A stretch of DNA of 64,000 nucleotides from Anaeramoeba flamelloides (Eukaryota > Metamonada > Anaeramoebidae), in NCBI GenBank assembly GCA_027625915.1, contig JANTQA010000015.1, positions 8,213,001 through 8,277,000 of the forward strand, read 5' to 3'. Shown here piece after piece: positions 1 through 11,909 of this stretch. The notes below the pieces were generated by a model. It searched no databases. It was not told the origin of the DNA and saw only the letters and a list, made by a program, of their open reading frames with translations. The translations under genes were made by a program, and so were the position numbers. Positions within the stretch are counted from its first letter, which is position 1; each line of letters starts with the position of its first letter.

Positions 1-290
1 TATAATAAACACCATTTCAAAAATTGTGACTCACCTGAAATAATAAATTGAAAAAAAGATTATACTTTAGTATTCACGAACAACTAATAATTAAATATGA
101 TTCATAAATAACTTTTAAATCATTCTAAATTTATAAAAACGGGATATTTAAAAATTAACAAACAATAAAACCAAAAACTGTAAAAAAGTGAGTTGCAATT
201 TTTGAAATGAGCATTACAAATTTTTTTTATTACTGAACTTTCACTGAAAAAAAGTTTAACAAGAAGATTTTTTACTAATAATTAAATTCA
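1..290. repeat. Dispersed repeat A, copy 1 (cut by window edge)
   Basis: This stretch matches 43549..43835 along nearly its whole length with scattered substitutions and small indels. Shared landmarks are a left end resembling AACACCATTTCAAAAATTG, then GAAATAATAAATTGAAAAA, and later ACTGAACTTTCA. Its first part is bounded by an imperfect inverted repeat: positions about 8-33 pair with about 188-212. A short inverted-repeat element therefore seems to sit inside, or form the edge of, a longer repeat. No coding capacity is seen. Confidence 0.6.
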
Positions 291-1417
291 TTTTAGAAGA
301 CATTAAGTTTAATTTCAAAAATAAGGGGCAGATTTTTCATCAGAAAAAAAAATTGTTTAATTGTTTTTTTTTTTTTTGAAGACTAATATATTTTACTTAA
401 GTGTTTAGAGATAAAAACCAAAATAGATTAATAAATAAAAATAAAGTGTAATTATTTTATTTTTTGAAAGACAAATGAAAAAAGAAAGAAATAATAATAA
501 CAAAATTATCCCCTAATTTTGAAATTTGGCTTACATTAGTCTCAATTTTCTGAGTGACTATTTATCTTTTCCAAGATCTTTTTTCTTTTCAAATGATCTT
601 TTGCAAAAAAAAAATAAGAAAAAGAATAAGAAAAAGAAAAAGAAAAAAAAAAAGAAAAACAAAAATTTGAAAAAGCAAAACAAAAATTTACAAAATACGA
701 AAAAATGATTATTATCCAAAAATGTAAAAATATTTTTTTGATAAGAATACAGGGATAAACCCTCAAAACAACTACTATTAACATTATAAATTGAGTTAAA
801 ATTTTTTCAAAAAAGTACAAAAAATGATTTTTATCAAGTATACTGTTCAAAATGGGAATTTTTCTTTAATAAAAATAAAAATAAAGGTAAAAATTAATAC
901 AAATAAATGTTTTTTTTGGTAAAAAAAAAAATTGATATATTTTTTTTAGTAATTAAAACTAATAAATATAATAATTGAGCGAAAAATTAAAACCTTATTA
1001 TCACTCCTTCTGCAACAACAATTTTTTTTTTTAAAAAAAAAAGGGGAATATCTTATCATTTGGTATATTTTGTAAACCATCAAGTATATATCTCTGACAA
1101 GAACAATAATTCAATCTTTTTTTCTATTCTTTTATCACCTGATATTTTTTTGAAATTTGATATTTTATCAATTTAAAAAAAAAAAGGGGGAGATTTTATT
1201 GATATACTATTTTTTCTTTTATTCATGAGGAAAATTAAAATATTAAAAATCTTTTTATCATTAATATCCTTTCCAGCAGAAATATGGTTGATTTAAAATG
1301 TAATATCTAACCATGAAAATGTCAACTATTAATAATTAATTTTATCATTGAACATTATGATTTCACAATATTTTTCTCTGTTGAAATCATTTTTTTTTTT
1401 TTTTATTTTTTAAATCT
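291..1417. other. Non-coding region upstream of the pecanex gene
   Basis: This holds A/T runs and an A/G-rich purine tract around 605-690. The short open frames here are artefacts of these runs. An upstream pecanex exon could lie here, but no segment reads convincingly as coding. Confidence 0.5.
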
Positions 1418-3380
1418 ATGTATATTATATATAATTGTGACTTAAAGGCAGCAATTTCAATAATTTCTTCAATTTTATCTATAGTCTTTGATTTAATTGT
1501 TATTGCGGTCATGTATGGAATTGGAATTTTATTAATTGATTCAAATGCAAGCAACAATGATAATTATAAGTTTTATTTATTTACTGGATTATTGCTCTTT
1601 TTTTCGTATTTGCTAAGTGTTTGTCCCACTGATCCAAAATATTTTAAAAAATTCATGAAAAGAAAATATGAAAATATTATCAAAGAAGATTTAGAGCCAG
1701 AAGACAGATTTGACTTTTCACCACTGAAGAAGTTTTTAATAGATACATTTCATTCGTTACTTCTTTTCATTATCTATTTTGCTCTTCAATTCAGCAAAAT
1801 ATTTCAGAATTCAAAATTTTATTTAACTTTCCAAATAATTGGAATATGCATTGGATTTGTTACCCATTATTTAATTAACCAATTAAGAAAATCCTTCCCG
1901 TTTATGATTTTTAGTGTTCCCATTTTAAGATCTTTAAATGAAGATGAAGATTTAGAACCTGATGGTCCAGCTAGAAAGTTATTGTTTGAAAGGATCTATC
2001 GGTTATTCATGCTAATTGAAAAATTTGTGATTGTGCCGGTTATAATTTTATGTGCGATCAATCAGTCTCTTGATAAAACCATTGATTTATTAGGAATTCA
2101 TTTGTCGGTTTTATTAAGTGTTTTCGCCATAATTAAATTTGTTAGATCTGGATTTAATAATGTTCAAGAGCATTATAAAATATTAGTTTTTTCATTGTTA
2201 TTCTTTAGATATGATTATAAAGATATGAACGAATATAAATTAATTAATTTATTTTTGGTACAATATTTGATCGAAAGATTAAACGAAGCCTTCTTAAAAT
2301 GCAGATTTCTTTTTGTTTATAATGCTCCTTGGACTTTAGCCATTGCCTCAATTGAACATGTCATTTTATCTGTATTATCTATTGCCCATACTGCATTAAC
2401 TGCGGTTACCATTTTTATTTCAACTATTTTTTCAATGCCACTAAGCCCATTTATTGGGTCTGGCTGGTTCCTATTAACTTACCCCCGACCTGTAAGATAT
2501 TGGGAAAAATCTTATCGAACGAGAAGAATGGATGCCTCGAATATGAAACTAAGCAAAACTTTAAGTTTAGATGCAGGTAGCTCTGCAAATTTGAATAATT
2601 TAAATTCCATTTTCTATGAGCACTTATATGTTTCACTACGGGATTCCCTATATGATGATATCAAATTTGGTAGATTAGGCAAAGTGAATCAAGGCGATTT
2701 TTTTTTATTGTACCATGAAAAGTTGACCGCACTTTTACACATTTCCAGTTTAGGTAATGGCTATGTTACATATCAGCTCCGTGGATTAGAATTCAGGGGA
2801 ACATATTGCCAAGAAAGAGAAATTGAAGAGGTAAAGGCAACTGCCGATAATTCTGATGAAAATGATTTTTTTTACCATAATATACCAATTTTGTCATTCA
2901 AATATTTATTCTTACATAGATGGAGGACTTGGGAGGTTATAAATAAAGGGTTAGTGTGTAGAAGTTATAATGTTTTAATGAATCACGCGGAACAAAATTT
3001 TGAAATGTATGATTCTAGAAAGATTTTTTTAAGATACTTTGTCTCGTCAGCAATTTATTATCTTTTTAATAAAACGAATGTTTTGAGTTTAATTAAAAAT
3101 GACACAGTTATACAATCAATTTTTAATTTCCACAGCCCCAATTATGTTGATGGTGACATTTTGGCTTTCTCTCAAAAAGTAGATGAAGACTTTGATTTAG
3201 CTTTCCAAGGTATCACCGTGAGGTCTTTTGAAAGAGTTTATAGTGATTTTATAAGATATTGTGTTGACAAATATAATTCAAAATTGCCAGAAAACGAACA
3301 GGTTGAATATATTTCTTTGGATGAATGGAACCAATTAAATAAAAATGGCAACAACAGCGACAATTTCCATAATTTTAATA

Positions 3381-3411
<31 letters not shown>

Positions 3412-4249
3412 TAATCAAAATGATGTTAATAAAGATAGTAGTGATACCGATGATATTGAATTAGAAGATCAAAATATCAATTTAAATGAAAATGCTGATA
3501 ATGAAATACCTATTGCTCCTTTGGTTTTAAATTTGTGCTTTGCACTGGGTGTAGCAGCTAGAAGGGTCTTGGCTTCCGCTAGTTTAACAACTAACAATAG
3601 ATTTCGAACCAATAGCTTCTTAGATAAATATTACGCGCTATTTAAAGGCGATTTGAGACTGAATCCTAAAGATGATTGGATTGTAGCAGATATTTCAATG
3701 CTAGAAAATGTCATAGGCAAGGCAGCGAAAGTGTCATTAAGCTTATATCAATATTATTTCATTAGTCCAGAGGAATACAATGAACCGAAAAATCTTTTTG
3801 GTGCATTAGAAGACCTTGAAGATTTAACGGTCATCTGTGCAGAATCCGATCCAGAATGGAGAAAGGGAATTATTAAAGAAAAATCCAGTTTATTAACTTT
3901 AAGAAGACAAATACAAAACGCGGAAGAACACCTTATAAACTATTATGTTTTACAATTGGAATTAAGGCATATCAAATGGACAGCAATAAAAATCAATAAG
4001 GAATGCGTCAGAGGGTTATGGTCCAGCCAAATTCAAGAATTAGTATATTTGAAGAATTTGAATGCTGAAAGGGGTAGTATTCAACGATGCGAAAATGTCT
4101 TAAGAAATTTGCAAAACCAAGCTTGTGATATACCTACAGGCTACCCTATATCAATTTCTCCTATTTGTACTTCTTATTCAAAAAATGCCCCAGATTTCTT
4201 TTACAAATCCTTTTCTAAAGATTTTTTTAAACAAGATGAAGATTTTTAA
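1418..4249 (+). CDS. Pecanex-family multi-pass membrane protein
   Basis: This 943-residue protein has about seven to nine hydrophobic segments in residues 1-360, followed by a conserved Pecanex_C-type region (about 335-930). Family landmarks visible are PLSPFIGSGWF near 340, YPRPVRYWEKSY just after, NNLNSIFYEHL near 393, GLEFRGTYCQ near 455, then LFKGDLRLNPKDDWIVADI and finally KECVRGLW with GYPISISP. Metazoan pecanex proteins are ER/endomembrane proteins linked to Notch signalling; in protists the role is unknown. An Asn/Asp-rich insert (about 646-690) interrupts the C-terminal domain without breaking the frame. The gene reads as one exon. The first ATG is adopted, but animal homologues have more N-terminal sequence, so a short upstream exon is possible. 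Family assignment is secure; the N-terminus is not. Confidence 0.9.
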
Positions 4250-4861
4250 TTTTTATATGTATATAAAATAATTCCAAAAAATCAGGGAATTTTTTTTTTT
4301 TAAATATCTTTATTAAACTTAATTCTAATATAAATATTTAAATATCCAAAATTGTTATTTGTCATAAATTGGTTCTTCATAATAATTCGATTTGTTTATT
4401 TAATAAGAAATTACTTTTAATAAAAGATATCCATTTTCTGATTCTAATTTTTCTTGATATTTTTTTTGTGGGTAAATTGGTGTTTATTTTCTTCTTTTTG
4501 ATCATAAATATTTTTTCTAAGGGGGTTTTATCTTGATAGAAATGAAAATAGAATAGAAAAACTTATATATTTTTGTGTTTAAAAAATATTGTTTTGATCT
4601 TAGCTATATTGTTGTGTTTTTATTGAATTTAGTTGTACCTTGTTTTGTCCAAAAAAAATAAGTTAAATTTTTTTTTATTTTTTCGAAATATTTTGATTGA
4701 AATATTTTGGATTAGAAATTATTGGTACACTTCATTTATTAGAATTAATATTCATCTTAATTTATATCCCCAATTTAACAATGGAAAAATTCCAAAGTGG
4801 AATATTATTTGGAATTTAAAAAATAATTCTCAGCTTGTTTGAAAATACCTTATGCGTTTTT
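4250..4861. other. Pecanex 3' flank, no gene seen
   Basis: AT-rich sequence following the pecanex stop. One 69-residue open frame (4633-4842) has no recognisable features. Nothing else is supported. Confidence 0.4.
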
Positions 4862-5117
4862 ATAAACACCATTCCAAAAATTTGGAAATACCCAAAATCA
4901 AAATTAAGTCAAAAAAAAACTCAATTTATTATATTTTTCCAAAAGTAATCTTAAGGGAGTAGCCACGGTAAAGAAAAATATTTCACTTTTGTGCAATTCT
5001 GAAGAGGATCAGAAAATAACATTTTTTACTCTGGTTGTACCTCATTGGTTTTTATTATTTAAAGTACTTCATTCATTAGATTTTTGAAATTTTTTTTTTC
5101 AAAGTCTCAAAGAAATT

Positions 5118-5210
5118 GCCACAATAGAATGTTGAGTTGAATTACTTAAAATAGTGTTTTGAATGTTGAATGACTTATCTTTTATTCTTCTCTCAACATT
5201 CTATTGTGGC
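5118..5210. repeat. Perfect 19-bp inverted repeat with 55-nt spacer
   Basis: GCCACAATAGAATGTTGAG at 5118-5136 is exactly complemented by 5192-5210. The spacer is AT-rich and unremarkable. It lies inside the TTAA-flanked element and could be the remnant ends of a very small insertion. Confidence 0.75.
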
Positions 5211-5570
5211 ATTTAATTTTTTCATTTTTTGTTTTTTCATCATTTTTGAGATTTTTTTAATCCTGACAAGATAAAGCAATTAGAAATATTTTTTTATTAG
5301 TGGCATTTAGGATTAATGGATTTTGTTTAAAAAGAACAACAATATTACAATTGAGAGAGTATAAAAGGAAACATAAATGGGACTTAAATAGCTAGAAGAA
5401 TTCCAAAATTAGAATAATTAAGTAGAATTATTACTTGTTAGGATTGTAAAACGTTGGGTTTAGTGGAATATGAGAAGTGAATATGATTATATGTTATCAA
5501 AGTTTAAACCACAAAATAGATACACGTTTTATTCTAAGAATCTGAAATTATCTTCTCCCAGAAAAAAAAA

Positions 5571-6124
5571 CTAAACCCCATTCCAAAAATTTGGACACAT
5601 CTAAAATCAAAAATAGTGAAACAAAAACTCAATTTACTATATTCTCCCAAACCTAATATAAAACCAGATTTAAGTAACATAGTATTAATGGTTTTTTAAA
5701 GTAATCATTTTCATCCAAATATAAGAAAACAATAGAAAACAAAAAATCAAAACAAGTGTGTCCAAAAAAAATGAAACGAGCTGAAATGAAAGAGTTTGAA
5801 CAAAAAATATATTGGTAGATTTGTTAAAATTACACCAACAATGGTTGATCGATCAAATGATAAGATACCATGTACGGGTTTTATGTGGATTTATCACTTG
5901 AAGAAACTCAACTGTAACCATCTAGTAACCATCTATAAAAAAATTTTCAGATCTAACTAAACCGATTAAGTACCTGAAAAAAAGAAAATGAAAACAAAAA
6001 CAAAAAAACACAAAAAATGATATAGTTTGTTGAATTAAAATTAATTTCCAAATTGATGTAAATCATGTTTTTGTTATTCTTCTAACTGTTTAAACTGTGT
6101 CTAAATTAATCGAATTAAGTTTAT
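5571..6124. mobile_element. Type-C inverted-repeat element (Tc1/mariner-like, non-autonomous)
   Basis: This begins CTAAACCCCATTCC followed by AAAAATTTGGACACA and ends with the inverted counterpart around 6091-6124 (TTTAAACTGTGTCTAAA then GTTTA). Length is about 554 bp. The interior matches 23598-24140. TA within each border fits a TA target duplication. No transposase frame was found. Confidence 0.7.
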
Positions 6125-6828
6125 TTTAATAATAAAATAATAATAATAATAAAACTATTTTATCAATATAATCTCTTTTTTTTTTATTGTTGAACATTAC
6201 TAAAAAAAAAAATATCAAATAATTTTTTTTAAAAAAATTTTTAGAGAATCTACGATCACACGCCACTAAAATAAAATGTTCTTATCTCATCTCTCTCAAA
6301 TTTTTATCATGTCTTATGGTGTAGCTACTCCCTTAAAACCCATATTAAATTTACTTAGTATTAATATTTTTATAAGGAATCATTTTAATCCAAATTAAAG
6401 AAAAAAATGTAAAAACAAAAAAAGAAATCACTTTACATAAAATAATGAAAAAAGCTGAGCAAAGCATGTATTGGTAAATATTATGAAATTTAAAGAACAA
6501 TTGTTGATCGATAAAATGATAAGATACTATCAACTAATTGTGTGTGGTTTTTCGATTTAAAAACTCAACACTAAACCTCTATCAATATTCCAAAAAAAAT
6601 TAAAGATATAAGGAAATAGATTATATAACAGGAAAAAAGGAAGTGTTAACTAAACAAAAAAGATAAAAAATGAAATAGTTTTTGTAAAATAAAAATTATT
6701 ATCAAATTGAATTTATGATGTAGTATTGTTATTATTTCAAATTTTCAAATTGTTACAAAATGTTGGATTTTATTTTATATTTGGAAAACAATAATAACCT
6801 TATACTTGTTTTCTTTTTCTATCTAATG

Positions 6829-7530
6829 TAAACTTTTTTTGTGCAAATGGTTCACAATTATTTTTTTTTTAAATTTCAATTATTTTTTATAAATTTACCT
6901 TTTAAGAACAAATAAGAAAGAAGTAGGATAATATACGTCAAATAATTGTTGTTGTAATTGTGGAATGAAACTATTAAATCGTAAGATTTCCTAAAAAATA
7001 GAAAAACTCACAATTCTTTATGGATACTATTGAGAAAAAATTTTCATTTTGATCTCCTAATTGAAGATCCATAGGAAAAATTTTTCACTTCATCTTTCAT
7101 ACTTTTCTTTTATAAATCCCCCCCACCCCCCAAATGAAGTTTTTTGGTATTTTTAGTCACTATTTGTGAAAGGAAATGAAAATGAAGTGTTATTTTTTCA
7201 CATTTATTAAACCAATATCTTGCTAGTGAAGTTTCAAATATAATCCTAATAGAAATCAATATTGTTTGATTTAGAATCATTTCCACTATTTCAGTAACAA
7301 TAAAATAACAAGTTTTTTACCAATTGAGCATCAATCTTGTAATAATAAAACAAACACGAAATCAGGTTTTTAAAAAATAAATCAAAAAAAATAAGCCAAA
7401 TTCGAAAAAAAGTGAAAAATCATTTCAATTTTGAAATTTCAAAATTAATTTTTTTTTCTTCTAATATCAATTAAAACTCTTTAAAATATGTAATTCTGCA
7501 AAAAATGGACACTTTGACTGGAAAATGGTT
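6829..7530. mobile_element. Type-B inverted-repeat element, inverted copy
   Basis: The interior (for example GAACAAATAAGAAA followed by GATAATATAC) matches 51303-52012 closely and matches the copies at 45632 and 47340 in the opposite orientation. The right terminus reads CACTTTGACTGG; the left terminus is degraded (TGTGCAAATGGTTCACA). No coding content. Boundaries are approximate. Confidence 0.6.
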
Positions 7531-8538
7531 TTGTTCTTTTTTTTTTTTTGATAAAAAACATTTGTTTCATTATTGAAAAAAAATCAGATTTATTTTTTTT
7601 TTTTAATTTTGAAATAATTTCAGAAGTGAACGCGTTTAAATTTTCAATTGTGAGGATTCGGTAATTGTTTTACTTTGGTATATAATAAAATTTTTAAAAT
7701 GAAAAATATTATAAGTTTTCTTTTTTTTTTTTTTTTCTTTCTAATAACAATAAACATTATTCAAATATATGTTAATATTTTTATCCTTTTATTTTTATTT
7801 TTTTTATGTTTTATTGATCATAAAAATAAATATTTTATTAAATAGATCATCCTAAAGTCAAAAGTGGGGATATATCTAAAGAATAGAAATTATTGATATT
7901 TAATAAAACTTTTTTTAGACCATTTGTTGTATTCTCTTCAAACAAATATTTTAATTAAGGGTTCAAAAAAATTTACTAATATTTAACAATATTGCTCGAT
8001 TTAGTGTAGTGTAACTTATTTTCCAGGTTTAGTAAATTCTCTAAATCATGATACTATGTACTATTGACCATTTGAAAAAAATTAAAATAGTATTGATCTT
8101 TTGTTATTTTTCTTTCGAAGAAGTGATTTGAATAATAAAATTCTACTATTTGTATTTTTGGTTTAATAAATTTCAAAAAAATACCACAAATAAGTAATAT
8201 ACATTCTTCTTTTGAATTCAAGAAAGGTTAATAATATTCTACAACACTTTGTATTATTTTACAAATCACTGGTCTGTTATAGAAATATTATTATAAATGG
8301 TGATAGTTTGTCTATTTTCTCAATAATTAGATCTGGTTCATATATTTGGTGGGGTACTAATTCAATTCTAGTTTTTTTTTTATTTTTATTTTTTAGATAG
8401 GTAAAAATATACTAATTGGTCAGAAGGTTTCTTCGAAGAATTAGGAGTTCTCTGAAAGATAAAGATGTTTTTTTAATAAAAATTACACCTTTATAGTTTT
8501 TGAGAAAATTGAGAAACAATCAAAAGCAATATATTTAA
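7531..8538. other. AT-rich spacer, no feature seen
   Basis: Only A/T runs and short non-coding sequence. A 62-residue open frame at 8212-8400 starts with TTG and lacks any recognisable motif. Confidence 0.4.
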
Positions 8539-8540
8539 TA

Positions 8541-8735
8541 CAATCAGTTTCAAATTCCAGGCATAAACTTTCAATGAAATTTCAGGCAGAAAAAAATCTC
8601 AAATTAAGGCAGAAAATTTGGATTTTTTTTTTTTACCAATTATTTTACTAGAATCTGAATTTTGTGCTTTAATTTGAGATTTTTTCCTGCCTTATATTTG
8701 GTTGAAAGTTTGTGCCTTAAAAGTAGAACTGACTG
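8541..8735. mobile_element. 195-bp MITE, type D copy 1, TA-flanked
   Basis: The long imperfect terminal inverted repeats cover most of the element. The left arm begins CAATCAGTTTCAAATTCC. The right arm, read inverted, begins CAGTCAGTTCTACTTTTAAG. It is flanked by TA on both sides (8539-8540, 8736-8737). A second copy of exactly the same length lies at 32120-32314 and a degraded third near 18071. The TA duplication and size suggest a Tc1/mariner-type MITE. Confidence 0.75.
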
Positions 8736-9197
8736 TAGTATAAATACACTTCAGATTTGTAAGTTTCATATTTACCATTATTCTTTTATTTGTTGTTATA
8801 AAAATAATGATAATTATTATTAAGTTATTATTCAATAATTTCATTTAAAAAATACTCGAATTTTTTTGATAAAAATTCCCAAGGTAACTAAATATAAAAA
8901 AAACTGATAAAAGGGATGTTTTCTTGAATTTTTCAAAAACTTTAAACAATTATTATCATAATTTTCAAATAAATTCTATTTTAATTTTTGAACTTTTTTC
9001 AACATTTTTTCCGAAAAAAATATCATTATTTAAAAACACATGAACAGTATTTTTTGTAAAAAAGATAGTAATATACATATGAATTTAAATAAAATCAACA
9101 ATTACTTGATAAGAAAAATTGACAAAATTTTGCTAATATTTAAATTCTCCAAATGGTTTGCACAAATATTCTCAAATTTGTAGGCTTTGAGAATTAA

Positions 9198-9945
9198 GGG
9201 ATTAGCATCACCATAGATTTCTCTATAATCAAAGTATGTTGTAATTGGGTGTAAATGGTATTAGTACGTCATTGCTCAAATAGTTCTAAAAAATCTATTA
9301 TAAATCTTATTGCACAACAAATTATTACATTTTTTACTAAGGATCACATTTAAAAAAGTTTCATTTTGAAATTTTTTTTTTTAATTCCTTTTGTAAATCT
9401 AAAAATAGAACCCCAAAATACAGTATTTTGGTATTTAATAATTTAGATTTAGAACTTCCAAAAGTAACTATTTTTATTATTTTTGAATTTCCAAGGATTA
9501 ACTCAATAATCATCAACATAAAAGTACAAAGACTGATTAGTTTTGTTTGATTTTGATAAAGATACTTATATCATCAATACATTTCCATCATTTGAGAAAT
9601 AATTTGTCAAAAAACTTTATTGGTTAATTATTTAATTTTTAAAAAAAAACGAATTTTATGCAACTAATCTACATTTCGCCACAAATTTAAGAAAAGATAT
9701 TTTACAACTTTGTAGTCTGAAAATTGGTAATTCAACCTTTAACTTTATGGCGAAATGCAGATTTTATTCTGAAATTGTTGGGTTTTTTACTAATACATAG
9801 ATCATTTTTAATTGATGAGATCAACAAATATTACTACTTGACGAATCGATTTTTTAGAGACATTTGAACCATGTAGCACTAATGTGGTTAAACCCAATAA
9901 CAACATTCTTTGATCATAGACTTCTCCTTGGTAGGCGCTAATCCC
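9198..9945. mobile_element. TTAA-flanked inverted-repeat element (748 bp)
   Basis: TTAA (9194-9197) is followed by GGGATTAGCATCACC. The other end is AGGCGCTAATCCC followed by TTAA (9946-9949). The termini share GGGATTAGC in inverted orientation, similar to the GGGAGTAGC ends of the 4955-6332 element. An internal short inverted repeat has TACATTTCGCCA pairing with TGGCGAAATGCA. No coding content. Confidence 0.65.
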
Positions 9946-10239
9946 TTAAAATCACTTAAGATACCAAAAAAAAGTCTTTTAAAAATAAAATATGAATCAA
10001 AATAAAAAAAAATCAAAATTATTTCATACAATAAGAATTTTTATTTTTTTTTTTATATTTTTTTCAAGGCCACATCATTTGTGACCTTTTTCTAGAAATA
10101 TTCTCTAAAACCAAATAAGAAATTAATAATTTGTTTCAAAAAGAAAGGTAATATAAACTGTTTAAAAAATAATAAAAAAAAATCAAATTACTTTATCCTT
10201 AGATCTTAATTTTAATGATGATGTTAATGTTGATGTTAA

Positions 10240-11046
10240 TTATTTTTTTTGTTCTTTTTTCATTTGTCTTTTTTCTTTTCTAATGAGTCTTCTCTTCTTT
10301 TTACGTTCTTTTTTCTTTTTAAGATGAGCAATATCCTTTTCAGATCTGTTTTTGGCATCTTTTCTTCTTTGATATCTTGTGGCTTCTTTTCTTCTTTGCT
10401 TAACAATATTTTTGTACCATTCCTTTTGTTTTTTATTTTTAAGGAATCTGGCTCTCTTTTGTGAGATCTTTTCACGTTTTCTTCTTAAAAGCTTTGGGGT
10501 GATAAGTCTTTGGATTTTTGGTGCCTTGGTTTTAATTTTTCCGCCTTCGTTTTTTGGTTGGACTTCTCTTCTGATTGCATATTTTCGGACATCTTCGTCT
10601 TTCTTGAGTGCAAACAGTTTTCTGATGTTGTTGGCTCTTTTTGGTCCAAGTCTTCTTGGGACAATGCTGTCAGTAAGACCAGCAATGTCGTTTTCGCCCT
10701 TCTTGACAACAATTAAATTGATGACACCTAGATCTGGTCCCAAGATACATCCTCTGACGTTACGTCTAATTCTTTCACCTTTTCTCTTTGGTCGGTAACA
10801 TGGGTGGCCCTCTCTTAATAATAATCTTGCACGTGTGGAAACAAGGACACCTTGCATCATTGGGAAACCTTGCTTGTCATTTCCTCCTGTGATTTTGAAA
10901 ATGTATCCCTTGAATTCTTCTCCAAGTGGATCGCCAATGATCTCTTGGCTGATACGCTTTTCCCAGAAATAGGCAAGCTTTCTTTCATCATCAATGTCAA
11001 TTACTTTTTGTAATCCAGTGACTGGGTTGGCAATATTAAGCTTCAT
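10240..11046 (-). CDS. RPS6: Small-subunit ribosomal protein eS6
   Basis: eS6 is a component of the 40S ribosomal subunit. The 268-residue product starts [18 protein letters not shown] and carries the eS6 signatures [58 protein letters not shown] (here [17 protein letters not shown]) and [15 protein letters not shown]. The ATG at 11046 is chosen because all eS6 proteins start MKLN; the upstream in-frame extension is a translated T/A-rich leader. The gene is clearly less AT-rich than its surroundings, as expected of a highly expressed gene. The C-terminal tail is almost purely Lys/Arg/Glu/Gln and lacks the serine cluster that S6 kinase phosphorylates in animals, fungi and plants. No intron is needed. 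Confidence 0.97.
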   Translation of the reverse strand: MKLNIANPVTGLQKVIDIDDERKLAYFWEKRISQEIIGDPLGEEFKGYIFKITGGNDKQGFPMMQGVLVSTRARLLLREGHPCYRPKRKGERIRRNVRGCILGPDLGVINLIVVKKGENDIAGLTDSIVPRRLGPKRANNIRKLFALKKDEDVRKYAIRREVQPKNEGGKIKTKAPKIQRLITPKLLRRKREKISQKRARFLKNKKQKEWYKNIVKQRRKEATRYQRRKDAKNRSEKDIAHLKKKKERKKKRRLIRKEKRQMKKEQKK

Positions 11047-11909
11047 TTCTCTTATCAGCAAATCACATTTGATTTTTATTTTTTTTTTTGTTTTTGTTTT
11101 TGTTTTTTGTTGATGTTTTTGTTTTTTGATTGCAAAAGAAAAAAAGTAAAAAAAAAAAAAAAAAAGCAACAAAGTGAAAAAAAAAAGATTTATGTGTTTG
11201 AGAACAAATAAAATAAATTTTGAATTTTGGTTGGAAGGTGTTGTCTTGAGTTGTGGTTGTTTTTTTTTTTGTTGTAAAAAAATTACTTACAAATTAAGAA
11301 TGAATTATGAAAAGAAAAACAAAAAAAATGATTTTTGAACCAAGAAAATGGTTTTTGGAATTGTGTTATTCAGTTTCAAGAAGAATATTCTTAATAAATG
11401 ATTATTATTAACTATTTAATTATAGATAATTTCTCATTTTCTTGTTCTTTCTCAAAATAAAAATATGCTTTGTTGTATGTTTATAAAGATACAGTTAACT
11501 TGGTTATATAAATAGGACTCAACAAAAAGAAATCTCTCTTTGTGTATCAAAGGCATAAAGAAAAAATGATCAAAGAGACTGAAAGCAATCAATAAATAAG
11601 TTTTGTATTGGTTTATTAAAGTTTTTCGATTTCTTGCAAAAAAAATTTCTAAACTCATGGATCAAAGATAGAAAAATTTGTTACCAACAAATAGAGCAAT
11701 ATTTTAAGAAAGGGAATTAAATTTCCATTCAAATTATAAGGTAATTAGGAGAAAATTATAATGATATTAGGATTCTAAATGGGTTAAAATTTTCATTTCT
11801 TTTTTCAATTTTTCTTTTTTAAGATAGTGTTATCAACGAAGTAGGCTGTAATTGTGGCTTTTTTTGAAAGAGAAAATTTTTAATGAAGTGAAAATTATTC
11901 ATATTTTTT
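11047..11909. other. Upstream region of eS6, leader and promoter side
   Basis: Read on the minus strand this is a C/A-rich leader (ACAAAAAC-type repeats) before the eS6 ATG, suitable for a 5' UTR, followed by AT-rich sequence. A 68-codon open frame (11452-11658, minus) begins with ATG but resembles no family. No promoter motif can be claimed. Confidence 0.35.

Larger units (their letters stand above)
4955..6332. mobile_element. TTAA-flanked inverted-repeat element (piggyBac-like, non-autonomous)
   Basis: The element starts GGGAGTAGCCAC and ends GTGTAGCTACTCCC, an imperfect terminal inverted repeat. It is flanked on both sides by TTAA (4951-4954 and 6333-6336), the target duplication typical of piggyBac-type transposition. 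Length is about 1.38 kb. It carries a complete type-C element (5571-6124) and a short perfect hairpin (5118-5210) and codes for nothing recognisable. Because it splits a type-C element while containing another, the order of insertion can be read directly. Confidence 0.7.
4862..6770. mobile_element. Type-C inverted-repeat element, interrupted by a TTAA-flanked element
   Basis: The left part (4862-4950) begins ACACCATTCCAAAAATTTGG and matches the type-C copies at 5571 and 23598. The match breaks at TTAA and resumes immediately after the inserted element at 6337, continuing to about 6770, where the right end is degraded. The type-C terminus (CCATTCCAAAAATTTGGACA) resembles Tc1/mariner ends, and TA at the borders is consistent with that. 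It is non-autonomous: no transposase frame is present. Confidence 0.65.

Noticed and set aside
526-850. Lys-rich and Phe-rich frames near the window start
   Set aside because: Translation of an A/G-rich purine tract read on each strand.
10249-10798. Alternative frames on both strands within eS6
   Set aside because: Overlap a certain ribosomal protein gene and have no family resemblance.
11452-11658. 68-residue minus-strand frame upstream of eS6
   Set aside because: Begins with ATG, but composition and lack of homology make it unsupported.
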